Notes under the pieces: generated by a model
The model's input: only the letters and a program-made list of their open reading frames with translations
Told to the model about the DNA's origin: nothing
Database searches by the model: none
In this document: piece by piece, positions 43,131-54,000 of the stretch
How the letters are laid out: each line of letters opens with the position of its first letter
How positions within the stretch are numbered: the stretch's first letter is position 1
Assembly: GCA_947464275.1 (NCBI GenBank)
Contig: CANHVU010000010.1
Coordinates: 1-64,000 of the forward strand
Source of the DNA: Bacteroidota bacterium
Lineage (GTDB): Bacteria > Bacteroidota > Bacteroidia > UKL13-3
Length of the DNA: 64,000 bases
Direction: 5' to 3'
Position numbers and translations under genes: made by a program

Positions 43131-46100
43131 ATGATAAACAAAGAAAACTACCCTCATTATATAGTTGCCATTGGAGCTTCGGCCGGAGGATTAGAAGCAT
43201 TACAAGATTTTTTAACCAATTTTCCAGTAGAACTAAAAAATATAAGTATCATCATTGCGCAGCATTTAAGTCCAACACATAAAAGTATGTTGGTTCAGCT
43301 ACTTGGTAAAAACTCCAAATTAAATGTACAAGAAGCAAAGCACCTTGCAATAATAGAACCTAGTCAAGTTTATATAGCTCCACCGGATGCGGATATAACT
43401 GTAAGCAATGAAAAAATAATTTTAACCAAACCTCAAAATCAACTTGGGCCAAAACCTTCAGTCGATTTATTGTTTCAATCGTTGGCCAATGCATTACACG
43501 AAAGAGTAATTGGAGTAATTTTATCAGGTACAGGAACCGATGGTGCCATAGGTGTTAGGGCAATTAAAAAAAATGGAGGCTTTACCCTTGCACAAGAACC
43601 TCATACTGCTAAATACAATGGTATGCCAATAGCAGCAATAGATACAGGAGATATTGACTCGGTATTATTGCCTGAAAAAATGGGTGAGGAAATAAAAGAA
43701 TTTGTTTTAAACCCTGTTCAATTTAAAGTAATAAAGTATTCTGACAACGAAGAATATAATAGTTTAGACCAAATTTTTAAGCTTTTAAGCAGCAGAACAG
43801 GCACCGATTTTTCCAATTATAAAGAAGCTACCGTAAAGCGTAGATTAGAAAAACGCATTAATGAACTAAAGTTAAAATCAATAAAAGAGTATTTAGTGTT
43901 TATTGAAAACAATCCATCTGAATTAGATGAAATGTTTAATAAAATATTGATTGGAGTAACTAGTTTTTTTAGAGACAGCGAAGCATTTTTAGCATTAGAA
44001 TTATACATAAAAAAAATAATAAATAATTCAGCAAAAAAACACATTAGAATTTGGGCACCTGCTTCGTCAACAGGCGAAGAGGCTTATTCAATAGCCATTA
44101 TTTTGGCTAGGTTGTTAAAAGATAAGATTAACCAATATAATATTCAAATATTTGCTACTGATATTGATGACAGGGCAATAACTATAGCTCGAAAAGGTTT
44201 ATACACTCCAGAGGTTATTCAAAATATACCCAATGATATTTTAAACGAATATTTTTTAAAAAATGGCAACAATTACGAGTTAGTAAAATCAATTCGTTCC
44301 ATGGTATTATTTTCAAAGCATGATGTAACCAATAATCCTCCTTTTTTAAAATTAGATTTAATATGTTGTAGAAACCTGTTGATTTATTTTGGAGCCAATT
44401 TACAAAAACAAATTATTCCATTATTTCATTACTCCTTAAACGAAAATGGTTATTTATTTTTGGGTAAATCAGAAACAGTTGGTCAGTTTTCTGATTTGTT
44501 TAATACCATTGATGCAAAAAATAAAATATTCCAACACAAAAAAGGCTATGCCATAAAAACCATTCAGTTTTCGAACTTTAAAGCCAAATTACAGCATGCC
44601 ACTAAGTTAGATGATAACGCCAAAGCAAGTAAAACTAAAACAAGTAGTAGCTTAGAAGATATTATTAAAGAAACAATTTATACTGATTTTGAAAACCCAT
44701 ATGTAATAATTAACGAAAACTTTGACATTCAAAGCGTTCATGGCGATGTAAGGTTGTTTTTAAGTTTTACCTCCGGCAATGTAAATGTTAACCTAATAAA
44801 AATGGTAAATGCTGAGCTGCAAATAGAGCTCAGAGCCATAATTACTAGAGCAATAAAAGACTTTAAAAACATAAAAAGTCCTATAAAAAAGTTTAATTTA
44901 TTTGGGCAAATACATTATGTAAGACTTTGTGTTAAACCACTTAAATCAATTAGTTTCAGCGATAATTTATTGATGGTTATTTTTGAAAAACTTGAAATAG
45001 ATGAATTTATTTTAAAGGAAAATTTAATTACCGATAAAGAGCTAATAGATAATAGAGTTCAGGAGTTAGAAAAAGAATTAATTCAAACCAAAGAGCATTT
45101 ACAAACTTTTATTGAGGAATTAGAAACCAGTAACGAAGAATTACAATCTCTTAATGAAGAGATGCATAGTACAAACGAAGAGTTACAATCATCGAACGAG
45201 GAATTAGAAACCAGTAATGAAGAGTTACAAAGTACCAACGAAGAGGTTCAAATTGCTTATACCGAACTAAAATTGGTAAACGATGAATTATTTAAAAAAG
45301 AAAAATTATTAACTGAAAAACAAGCCAAATTAAATGCCTTGTTAGATAATAATTTGCAAGGTTTTATTTTGGTTGATGAATCGTATTTGGCTATAACTTT
45401 TAACGAAAAAGCCAAAAGCATTTTTAACTTATTTTCGTTTAAACCGCTACAAGAAGGAGCCTCTCTTTTTGATTATTTTGAATCCCAAGCTTTAGAAGAG
45501 TTGATAGTTGATTTTAAAACTGCCATATCAGGTAAAAGCATTACCAAGGATTTTTATATTAACGATTTAACTCAAAATAAACTATGTTTCAGTATTAATT
45601 TTACTCCTATTATTAATGAACTTGGAGAAGTAAAAAGTTTTTCATTTGGCTTAATTGAAATTACCAAAGCAGTAAAAACTTTAGAACAGCTAACTAAAGC
45701 CGAAAAGTTGTTAGACGCAGTATTTAATGCTACTGCAGTTGGGGTTTGTATTACCAACGAAAATGGGGTATTTGTTGATGTAAACAATGAATATTGTAAG
45801 ATATATGGATACACCAAAGAAGAATTAATAGGTAATAATTTTACCTTAGTTGTTCCTTTAGAATACAAACAAGCACTTCAAAACTTACACGATGAATTTA
45901 TTGATGGGAAAGAAGAATTAGCAGCAGAGTGGCAGGTTCAACGTAAAAATGGAACTATTATAGATATTTATGCCAGTGCAGAATTATTGGTTCAACCCGA
46001 TGGAAAAAAATATAAAGTAACTTCAGTACGCGATATTACCGAAAATAAAAAATACAAAAACTTATTATTTGAAACCCAAGAGTCGGGTAAAATTGGAGGA

Positions 46101-48989
46101 ATTGAACTTGATCTTATTACAAATGAATTTAGTTGCACTGAAGAAATTGCCACATTGTTTGATTTAGAATCTACTGAAATATTAACCTTTGAAAGCCTAA
46201 TTAATTATTTTAAGGATGAAGCCAAAATATCTATCAAAAACAACTTTGATGAGATTCAAAAAAATGGAAATTCATTTGATTTAGAATTGGAATTATTAAC
46301 TCAAAAAACAAAATATAAATGGGTAAGAATAACAGCTAAAGCTACTAAAAATGGTAATCATATTGTAAAGGCTTATGCTACCATTCAGGATATAACAAAG
46401 GAAAAACAACATGAACTTCAAATATTAAATAATAAAGAAAAGTATAAAGCCTTTGTTGAAAATTCGCTCAACTCATTTATAATTACCAATATAAATGGCG
46501 ATATAATAGAAGCAAATCAATCAGCTTGTAATTTATTTGTTTGTTCAAACGAAAAATTACTGACTAAAAATGTTTCGGATTTCTTTGAAATTGAATCTCC
46601 AGCATTTATTGAAATAACGAATAATCAAAAAACAAATAGAAAAGCCAAAGCTGAAATAAACGCTGTTAATGCTTTTGGCAACTATTTTATGGCAGATTAC
46701 TCATCAGTAGTTTACAAAGATTTAATAAGCCATGAAGATAGGATATTTATTTACTTATCAGATATTACCAATAGGGTTAAAAACACCAATTTACTGAACG
46801 AAATAAGTATTATGGGTAAAATTGGTGGTTGGGAAGTTGATTTGGTTGCTAATAAAGCCACTTGGAGCGATGTGACAAAATTAATTCATGAAGTTCCATT
46901 AGATTATGAACCTAATTTAAATACAGCTATTCATTTTTACAAAGAAGGCTTTAGTAGAGATACTGTTTCTAAATGTGTTGAAATTGCCATGACACAAGGA
47001 ACACCTTGGGATTTTGAATTACAGTTAATAACTGCTAAAGGCAATGAAAAATGGGTACGTGCTAAAGGAGAAGCAAGTTTTATTAATGGTAAATGTGTCA
47101 AATTATTTGGTGTTTTTCAAGATGTGACCTATCGTAAGGAACGCGACTTAAGAATAGAAGAACAAAGTAATGAACTGAATAATATTTTAAATACTTCGCT
47201 TGATATCATTTGCATTATTGATAATGAGAATAAATTTGAAATAATTAGTAAGTCAGCCGAAAATATTTTAGGATATAAACCAGAAGAACTTAAAGGAAAA
47301 CCTTTTTTAGATTTTGTATATATCGATGATGTAGAACAAACAAAAGCAATAGCAGCTAAGGTTTATGAAGGTAGATCAGTAACAAATTTTAAAAATAGGT
47401 ACGTACATAAAAACGGTAGTTTAGTGCCATTTTCTTGGGCAGCCAAGTGGGATAAAAATGCTGAGAAAATGTATTGCATAGCCAGAGACATTACCGAAAA
47501 TCAAAAATTTGAAAAAGAAATATTAGAAATAAACGAAAGGTTTGAATATGTAACCAAAGCTACTTTTGATGCCATTTGGGATTGGGATTTACAAAATGAT
47601 ATGATTTATTGGGGAGCAGGTTTTAAAACCCTTTTTGGTTATGACAACGTAAATACATTTGTAAAAGGTAAAGAAAATTGGGTTCAAAGAATTCATCAAG
47701 ATGATCTTGAAAAAGTAGAGTTAGAACTAACTAAATTCATTGAGTCAACCGAAAATAATTTAAAATTTGAGTACCGTTATTTAAGAGCAGATGGAACTTA
47801 TGTTTTTGTAATTGATAAAGCCATTTGCATCAGAAATGAAAAGGGGAAAGTGGTAAGAATGATTGGTGCAATGCAAGATTTAACCGAACAAAAAATTAAT
47901 GAAGAAAGGTTAAAGTTATTCCAATCGGTTATAGAAAACACAAACGATGGTGTAATTATTACCAAAGCTGAACCTTTTGATGCGCCTGGTCCTGAAATAA
48001 TTTATGCTAATAATGCAATGTCAAAAATTTCGGGATATACATTAAACGAATTAATAGGATCAAGTCCAAGATTAATGCAAGGCCCTGATACTAGTAGGGA
48101 AGAACTTGATAAAATTAGAAAAGCCATAGAAAATTGGCAACCGGTAGAAACGGAAATAATTAATTACAGGAAAAATGGGGAAGAATATTGGCTTAATTTT
48201 TCAATAGTTCCGGTGGCAAATGAAAAAGGTTGGTTTACTCATTGGATATCGATAGAACGTGATATAACTGCCCGCAAAAAAGCCGAACAAGAGCGCGAAC
48301 AACTATTAAATGAATTAACTAATAACAACAAAGAACTTAAGCAGTTTTCGTACATTACATCGCACAATATGCGTTCGCCATTGACCAATATATTGGCTAT
48401 TTTAGACTTGTTTAATTATGAAAAAATTAATGATAAAGAAACCACTGAATTAATTGATGCCTTAAAGCAATCAACCAATAAATTACATGAAACTTTAAAT
48501 GACTTAATAAAAATACTTATAATAAAAGAAAATACCAACCAAGAACTTGAAAATGTAAACATTGAAGAGGTTTTTATTGAGGTAAAAGATTCTATCAATT
48601 CATTAGTTACAAGAAGCAATGCCCAAATTAACCTTAATTTTTCAAAGGCAAATAAGTTAAGTTATAGCAAAAGTTATTTAGAAAGTATTTTCTTGAATTT
48701 ATTAACCAATTCAATTAAATATGCCAGTAAGGACCGAGACTTGCAAATTACAGTTAGTACTCAAATAGAAAACAAAAAAATTAAGTTAACCTATACCGAT
48801 AATGGTCTTGGCTTTGATATGGATAAAGTTAAAGATAAAATCTTTGGATTATATCAAAGGTTTCATACCCATACTGATAGTAAAGGAATTGGATTATACT
48901 TAGTTTACTCTCAAATAGTAGCTTTAGGTGGCAATATAAAGGTAGATAGCGAGGTTAATAAAGGCACTACTTTTACCATACATTTTTAA
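43131..48989 (+). CDS. CheB-CheR-PAS8 hybrid histidine kinase (1952 aa)
   Basis: This giant cytosolic protein fuses chemotaxis enzymes to a kinase. Residues 1-190 are a CheB methylesterase domain with no receiver, with catalytic S17, H45 and D137 (IGASAGG, AQHLS, SGTGTDG). Residues about 205-470 are a CheR methyltransferase with SFFRD and APASSTGEEAYS. A Glu/Asn-rich coiled coil of heptads ELETSNEELQS lies at 650-710. About eight PAS domains fill 730-1725; the last has a LOV-like SSPRLMQGPDT motif without its Cys. A histidine kinase core follows (YITSHNMRSP, His1745; NLLTNSIKY, DNGLGFD, SKGIGLYL). No regulator, receptor or chemotaxis gene is adjacent. Input and partner are unknown. Confidence 0.95.
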   Translation: MINKENYPHYIVAIGASAGGLEALQDFLTNFPVELKNISIIIAQHLSPTHKSMLVQLLGKNSKLNVQEAKHLAIIEPSQVYIAPPDADITVSNEKIILTKPQNQLGPKPSVDLLFQSLANALHERVIGVILSGTGTDGAIGVRAIKKNGGFTLAQEPHTAKYNGMPIAAIDTGDIDSVLLPEKMGEEIKEFVLNPVQFKVIKYSDNEEYNSLDQIFKLLSSRTGTDFSNYKEATVKRRLEKRINELKLKSIKEYLVFIENNPSELDEMFNKILIGVTSFFRDSEAFLALELYIKKIINNSAKKHIRIWAPASSTGEEAYSIAIILARLLKDKINQYNIQIFATDIDDRAITIARKGLYTPEVIQNIPNDILNEYFLKNGNNYELVKSIRSMVLFSKHDVTNNPPFLKLDLICCRNLLIYFGANLQKQIIPLFHYSLNENGYLFLGKSETVGQFSDLFNTIDAKNKIFQHKKGYAIKTIQFSNFKAKLQHATKLDDNAKASKTKTSSSLEDIIKETIYTDFENPYVIINENFDIQSVHGDVRLFLSFTSGNVNVNLIKMVNAELQIELRAIITRAIKDFKNIKSPIKKFNLFGQIHYVRLCVKPLKSISFSDNLLMVIFEKLEIDEFILKENLITDKELIDNRVQELEKELIQTKEHLQTFIEELETSNEELQSLNEEMHSTNEELQSSNEELETSNEELQSTNEEVQIAYTELKLVNDELFKKEKLLTEKQAKLNALLDNNLQGFILVDESYLAITFNEKAKSIFNLFSFKPLQEGASLFDYFESQALEELIVDFKTAISGKSITKDFYINDLTQNKLCFSINFTPIINELGEVKSFSFGLIEITKAVKTLEQLTKAEKLLDAVFNATAVGVCITNENGVFVDVNNEYCKIYGYTKEELIGNNFTLVVPLEYKQALQNLHDEFIDGKEELAAEWQVQRKNGTIIDIYASAELLVQPDGKKYKVTSVRDITENKKYKNLLFETQESGKIGGIELDLITNEFSCTEEIATLFDLESTEILTFESLINYFKDEAKISIKNNFDEIQKNGNSFDLELELLTQKTKYKWVRITAKATKNGNHIVKAYATIQDITKEKQHELQILNNKEKYKAFVENSLNSFIITNINGDIIEANQSACNLFVCSNEKLLTKNVSDFFEIESPAFIEITNNQKTNRKAKAEINAVNAFGNYFMADYSSVVYKDLISHEDRIFIYLSDITNRVKNTNLLNEISIMGKIGGWEVDLVANKATWSDVTKLIHEVPLDYEPNLNTAIHFYKEGFSRDTVSKCVEIAMTQGTPWDFELQLITAKGNEKWVRAKGEASFINGKCVKLFGVFQDVTYRKERDLRIEEQSNELNNILNTSLDIICIIDNENKFEIISKSAENILGYKPEELKGKPFLDFVYIDDVEQTKAIAAKVYEGRSVTNFKNRYVHKNGSLVPFSWAAKWDKNAEKMYCIARDITENQKFEKEILEINERFEYVTKATFDAIWDWDLQNDMIYWGAGFKTLFGYDNVNTFVKGKENWVQRIHQDDLEKVELELTKFIESTENNLKFEYRYLRADGTYVFVIDKAICIRNEKGKVVRMIGAMQDLTEQKINEERLKLFQSVIENTNDGVIITKAEPFDAPGPEIIYANNAMSKISGYTLNELIGSSPRLMQGPDTSREELDKIRKAIENWQPVETEIINYRKNGEEYWLNFSIVPVANEKGWFTHWISIERDITARKKAEQEREQLLNELTNNNKELKQFSYITSHNMRSPLTNILAILDLFNYEKINDKETTELIDALKQSTNKLHETLNDLIKILIIKENTNQELENVNIEEVFIEVKDSINSLVTRSNAQINLNFSKANKLSYSKSYLESIFLNLLTNSIKYASKDRDLQITVSTQIENKKIKLTYTDNGLGFDMDKVKDKIFGLYQRFHTHTDSKGIGLYLVYSQIVALGGNIKVDSEVNKGTTFTIHF

Positions 48990-49012
48990 AAAAAATTCTA
49001 TTAAAATTTAAC

Positions 49013-49057
49013 AAGCAGTTGTAAGGTATTTTACTTTATGACTGCTTCTTTTTTTAT
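49013..49057 (+). terminator. Terminator after the CheB-CheR kinase gene
   Basis: AAGCAGT-TG-TAAGGTA pairs with TACTTTA-TG-ACTGCTT and is followed by a run of Ts. Confidence 0.65.
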
Positions 49058-49125
49058 ACAAACACCAATAACCGATTTAATGGTTTATTCTAAAATATTT
49101 TATACTTTGTAAAAATAAGGTTAAT

Positions 49126-49148
49126 AATAGTTGATTTTGTCAACTATT
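49126..49148. promoter_or_regulatory. Candidate MarR operator
   Basis: AATAGTTGA at 49126-49134 and TCAACTATT at 49140-49148 form a perfect 9-bp inverted repeat with a 5-bp spacer; a further half-site TTCAACTA lies at 49155-49162. It overlaps the promoter of the marR-RND operon, fitting auto-repression by the MarR protein encoded 30 bp on. Confidence 0.6.
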
Positions 49149-49168
49149 GATTTATTCAACTACATTTG
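49136..49168 (+). promoter_or_regulatory. Promoter of the marR-RND operon
   Basis: TTTG at 49136-49139, a 21-bp spacer and TACATTTG at 49161-49168, an exact TAnnTTTG. The ATG of marR is only 9 bp downstream, so the mRNA may be leaderless or nearly so. Confidence 0.6.
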
Positions 49169-49177
49169 CTGCCATAA

Positions 49178-49675
49178 ATGGAAGATAAAGAAAACTGCAA
49201 ATCGGATTTTGGTACTCCATTGGCCTATAAGTTTACCCTTTTAGCCAAAAACTATTACGGAGCTGCTGCTGCTCATTTTACCGAATTTGATTTTGATAAA
49301 TACTTTTATGTATTAATGGTTATTGGTAATCATGAAAAAATTACCCAACAATGTTTAGCCAAATATTTTGATATTGACAAAGCAAGTATTGTTCGAATCA
49401 TTGATTATTTAACTGATAAAGGATTGGTAAATCGCGAAAAAAATGCACTCGATAGAAGAGAGCACATGATAGTTTGTACCGAAAAAGGCAAAACTTATTT
49501 ACCTAAAATAAACGAAGCCTTTAATTTGGTAAACAATTCAGCTTTTAAAAACTTTACAGAGCAAGAGCAAATATTATTTTTTGAAATGCTTAACCGAATG
49601 CTCCATAATATTTCGGGTTTACCTGCCGAGTACTACGAATTAAAATATGTAAAATCAAATAATGTAAGCAAATAG
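49178..49675 (+). CDS. MarR family transcriptional regulator
   Basis: The 165-residue winged-helix protein has the MarR layout: helical dimer ends, a recognition helix around QQCLAKYFDIDKASIVRIIDYL and a wing with LVNREKNALDRREHMIVCTEKGK, where the Asp-Arg pair is conserved. It heads an RND efflux operon (26 bp to the adaptor gene) and is likely its repressor, released by a small phenolic or drug-like ligand. Auto-control fits the inverted repeat over its promoter. The ligand is unknown. Confidence 0.92.
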   Translation: MEDKENCKSDFGTPLAYKFTLLAKNYYGAAAAHFTEFDFDKYFYVLMVIGNHEKITQQCLAKYFDIDKASIVRIIDYLTDKGLVNREKNALDRREHMIVCTEKGKTYLPKINEAFNLVNNSAFKNFTEQEQILFFEMLNRMLHNISGLPAEYYELKYVKSNNVSK

Positions 49676-49701
49676 AAGCTTATTATAATTTTAATAAAAA
49701 C

Positions 49702-50757
49702 ATGACTAAAAAACAAATTATAACTTATTCAGTAATTATAGCCATAGTAGCCTTGTTGGCCTATCCTAAAATTTTTCCTAAAACCGAAGCTAGTGCTTCG
49801 GGTGCAAAAGGTGGTAAGCCTAATGTTGCTCCAGTAAAAGTGAGTGTGGTAGTAGCTCAAAAACAAAGTGTATCAAGTTCAGTGCAAGCCATTGGCAATA
49901 TTATGGCTGATGAGGAAGTAGAGTTGCATGCCGAAACGCAAGGTAGAATTACAAAAATTAGTTTTACCGAAGGCGCTGTGGTGGCTAAAGGCAAACAACT
50001 TATTAAAATTTATGATGGCGATTTACAAGCGCAGCTAAACAAAGCATTGATTAACAAAAAGCTGAAACAAGAAACTGAAAAACGCAATAAACAATTGTTA
50101 GATAAAGGTGGAATTAGCCAAGAAGCTTATGATTTATCGCTTACCGACTTAAATTCAATCAATGCCGATATAGAAATACTTAAAGAAAGTATTAAGCATA
50201 CCGAAATTGTAGCACCATTTAGTGGTAAAATAGGTTTAAAATATGTAAGCGAAGGTTCTTTTGTTAATTCGGCTTCCAAAATTGCTTCTATTCAAAAAAT
50301 TGATAGGATAAAAATTGAATTTTCGGTTCCTGAAAGATATGTAGCTCAAATTAGCAATGGCACAGAAGTAAATTTTACTGTTGAAGGAATTCAAAAAACT
50401 TTTAAAGCTAAAATTTATGCCATTGAACCAAAGGTAGATGTGGTAAATAGAAATGTGGTTTTAAGAGCTATCTGCGAAAATAGCAATGGTGTTCTTTTAC
50501 CAGGATTATTTGCTAAAGTAAATGTGCCATTGAACGATAAAGAAGGTGTGTTTTTAATTCCAACACAATCAGTAGTGCCCATTTTAAAAGGGCAAAAAGT
50601 ATTTGTAGTAAAAGGTGATTCTGCGGTTGAACAAAAAGTTGAAGTAGCGGGAAGAAACGAGTTAAACGTAGAAATTATAGGTGGTTTAAAAACTGGCGAT
50701 TCGGTAATTGTAAGTGGAATTATTCAAATGAAACAAGGAGTGAAAGTTAAATTTTAA
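49702..50757 (+). CDS. RND efflux periplasmic adaptor (HlyD/MFP family)
   Basis: The 351-residue adaptor bridges the inner-membrane pump and the outer-membrane channel. It has an N-terminal membrane anchor (residues 5-24), a lipoyl-half (VQAIGNIMADEEVELHAETQGRI), a coiled hairpin (about 110-160), the second half (IVAPFSGKIGLKYVSEGSFV) and a beta-barrel with ending GLKTGDSVIVSGIIQMKQG. It follows marR directly. Confidence 0.93.
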   Translation: MTKKQIITYSVIIAIVALLAYPKIFPKTEASASGAKGGKPNVAPVKVSVVVAQKQSVSSSVQAIGNIMADEEVELHAETQGRITKISFTEGAVVAKGKQLIKIYDGDLQAQLNKALINKKLKQETEKRNKQLLDKGGISQEAYDLSLTDLNSINADIEILKESIKHTEIVAPFSGKIGLKYVSEGSFVNSASKIASIQKIDRIKIEFSVPERYVAQISNGTEVNFTVEGIQKTFKAKIYAIEPKVDVVNRNVVLRAICENSNGVLLPGLFAKVNVPLNDKEGVFLIPTQSVVPILKGQKVFVVKGDSAVEQKVEVAGRNELNVEIIGGLKTGDSVIVSGIIQMKQGVKVKF

Positions 50758-50880
50758 ATGTTGAATAATGAATGTTGAATTATTGCGGAATGCGAAATGA
50801 CAATCACGCAAGGCGTGGGTGAATTGAGAAGCGGGAAATGAGAAATAAAAAATTTAACTAAACAACAATTTATCTTTAAT

Positions 50881-51010
50881 TCCACAGGCTAATTCCGAAA
50901 GCTTTCGGAACATGTGGCAATTCATCAATAAGCAAACAGCAATTTAACAATTCAACCATTTAGCAATCTAACTATCTAGCAATCTAACAATCTCCAAATC
51001 AAAAAATCAC
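50881..51010. repeat. Palindrome and low-complexity spacer inside the RND operon
   Basis: The 274-bp gap between adaptor and pump genes holds the perfect 18-bp palindrome TTCCGAAAGCTTTCGGAA (50893-50910), itself bracketed by CCACA and TGTGG, followed by AATCTAACAATCTAGC-type low-complexity repeats up to about 51000. Similar repeats, as complement, fill 56820-56960. No gene is seen. Confidence 0.6.
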
Positions 51011-51031
51011 TAAATCTTTAAATAACAAAAA

Positions 51032-54000
51032 ATGAGTTTATCAAGTGTAAGTATAAGTAGGCCTGTATTAGCAACGGTTATGTCTATAGCCATTGTATTA
51101 TTTGGTGCTATTGGATATAAATATTTAGGTGTGAGGGAATTTCCTTCCATCGATCCACCAATTATAACGGTACGAACAAGTTATACCGGTGCCAATGCAG
51201 AAATAATTGAATCGCAAATTACAGAGCCATTAGAAAAATCAATTAATGGAATTGCGGGCATTCGTTCTATTTCGTCTGCTAGTAATTTAGGAACCAGTAA
51301 TATTACTGTGGAGTTTAATTTAGATGCCAATTTAGAAGAAGCTGCCAACGATGTGCGCGATAAAGTTTCGCAAGCTGTGAGGCAATTACCACAAGATATT
51401 GATGCACCTCCGGTAGTGAGTAAAGCCGATGCAAACTCAGATGCTATTTTGGGTATGACCATTCAAAGCGATAATAAAAACCAATTACAGGTAAGTGATT
51501 ATGCCGAAAATGTGTTGTTAGAAAAACTACAAACCATTCCAGGAGTTAGTACCATTCAAATTTGGGGACAAAAACGTTATGCCATGCGTTTATGGTTAAA
51601 TCCTGCTAAACTTTCGGCTTTAGGAGTTACTGCTTTAGATGTAAAACAAGCATTAGACAGAGAAAACGTAGAACTTCCGGGTGGTAAAATAGAAGGAAAT
51701 ACCACTGAGTTAACGGTAAAAACGGTTGGTAAATTTACTACCGAAGAGCAGTTTAACAACTTAATTATTAAAGCCGATGATACCAAAACCATTAAGTTAA
51801 AAGATGTTGGTTACGCCATTATTGGAGCAGAAAACGAAGAGACTATTTTAAAGGAATCAGGAATTCCAATGATTGGTTTGGGAATTGTACCTCAGCCAGG
51901 TGCTAATTATATTGAAATAGCTGATGAGTTTTATAAACGTTTTGAGCAAATTAAGAAAGAAGTTCCCAAAGATTTTAAACTGAATGTATCTATTGATAAT
52001 ACCAAGTTTATCAAAACATCTATTACCGAGGTAAAAGAAACTTTGTTAATAGCATTCATATTGGTTGTATTAATTATTTTCTTATTTTTTAGAGATTGGT
52101 TAATTGCTTTTAGACCATTAATTGATATTCCTGTTTCGCTGATTGGTGCATTTTTTATCATGTACTTGGCAGGTTTTTCTATCAATATTTTAACCTTATT
52201 AGCCATAGTGTTAGCTACAGGTTTGGTGGTTGATGATGGAATTGTAGTAACCGAAAATATTTTTAAGAAAATAGAAGAAGGTCTTTCGCCTCGCGAGGCT
52301 GCAATAAAAGGTTCAAACGAAATATTTTTTGCCGTAGTTTCAACTTCTATTACGTTGGCAGTGGTTTTTTTACCAATCATTTTCTTACAAGGTTTTGTGG
52401 GCAGGTTATTCCGCGAGTTTGGAGTGGTGGTAGCAGGTGCGGTTCTGATTTCTGCATTTGTTTCGCTTTCGTTAACGCCTATGTTGAATGTATTTTTAAC
52501 TAGAAAAGACCATAAAAAACGCAGTAATTTTTATATCAAAACTGAACCATTTTTTGAAGGATTGAACAATGCCTATAAAAAATCGTTGGATGCTTTTTTT
52601 GAACGCAAATGGTTGGCATTGGTAATCGTTGTAATTTCGTTTGGTTTAATATTTTTAATTGGAAATACCATTCAAAGTGAGTTAGCTCCACTTGATGATA
52701 GAAGTGTGATGCGCATAAGTTCCACTGCGCCCGAAGGTGCCTCGTACGAGTTTATGGATAATTACCAAGATAAAATTACTCAACTGATTTTAGATTCAGT
52801 TCCGGAAAAGAAAATTATTATCTCGGTAACAGCACCAGGTTTTACAGGAAGTGGAGCGGTAAATACTGGTTTTAACCGAATCATTTTAAGCGACCCTGAT
52901 GAACGCAAACGTTCGCAACAGCAAATAGCTGATATGCTTACCCGAAATTTAAAGAATTTTCCTGATGCTAAATCATTTGTAATTCAAGATCAAACCATTA
53001 ATGGTTCTGGAGGTTCGCGTGCTGGTTTACCTGTTCAGTTCATTTTACAAAATCAAGATTTCAGTAAAATTCAAGAATACTTACCAAAGTTTATAGAAGC
53101 AGTTTCGGCCAATAAAACTTTCCAAGGGTTTGATGTAAATTTAAAATTCAATAAACCCGAATTGGTGATTACGATTGATAGAGACAAAGCCAAAAGTTTG
53201 GGTGTTTCGGTTCAAAGTGTGGCGCAAACACTGCAATTGGCTTATAGTGGTTTGCGTTATGGATATTATACGCAACAAGGAAAACAGTATCAAGTTATTG
53301 GGCAAATGGACAGAGAAAACCGTGATGAACCTTTGGATTTAAAATCGCTTTACGTTAAAAACGATGCTGGTAAAATGATTCAATTGGATAACGTGGTTCA
53401 AATTACAGAACAAAGTAGCCCACCTCAATTGTATCATTACAATCGTTACAAAGCAGCTACTGTTTCCGCAGGTTTAGCACCTGGTAAAACCATTGGTGAT
53501 GGGATAAAGGAAATGGAAAAAATTTCGAAAAAGGTATTAGATGAATCGTTTACTACCGATTTGGCTGGTCCTTCTCGCGATTTTTCTGAAAGTTCGTCAA
53601 ATACCACATTTGCCTTTTTATTGGCTTTGGTTTTGGTTTATTTGGTATTAGCAGCTCAGTTCGAAAGTTTTGTTGATCCTTTAATTATTATGATTACTGT
53701 GCCAATGGCTTTGGCTGGAGCATTAATTTCATTGTGGTATTTTAACCAAACTATCAATATTTTCAGTCAAATTGGAATCATTGTTTTAATAGGTTTGGTT
53801 ACTAAAAATGGAATTTTAATTGTAGAATTTGCTAACCATCAAAAAGAAAGTGGTTTGCAAACCATTGAAGCTGTTAAACTTGCAGCAGTTCAGCGTTTGC
53901 GCCCAATCATGATGACCAGTTTGGCTACCATTTTAGGAGCTTTGCCAATTGCTTTAGCTCTAGGTGCTGGCGCAAAAAGTAGAACTGCTATGGGTATAGT

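Noticed and set aside
45090-45290. Tandem repeat ELETSNEELQS as a possible separate repeat protein
   Set aside because: It is the coiled-coil linker within the CheB-CheR kinase and lies in frame with both sides.
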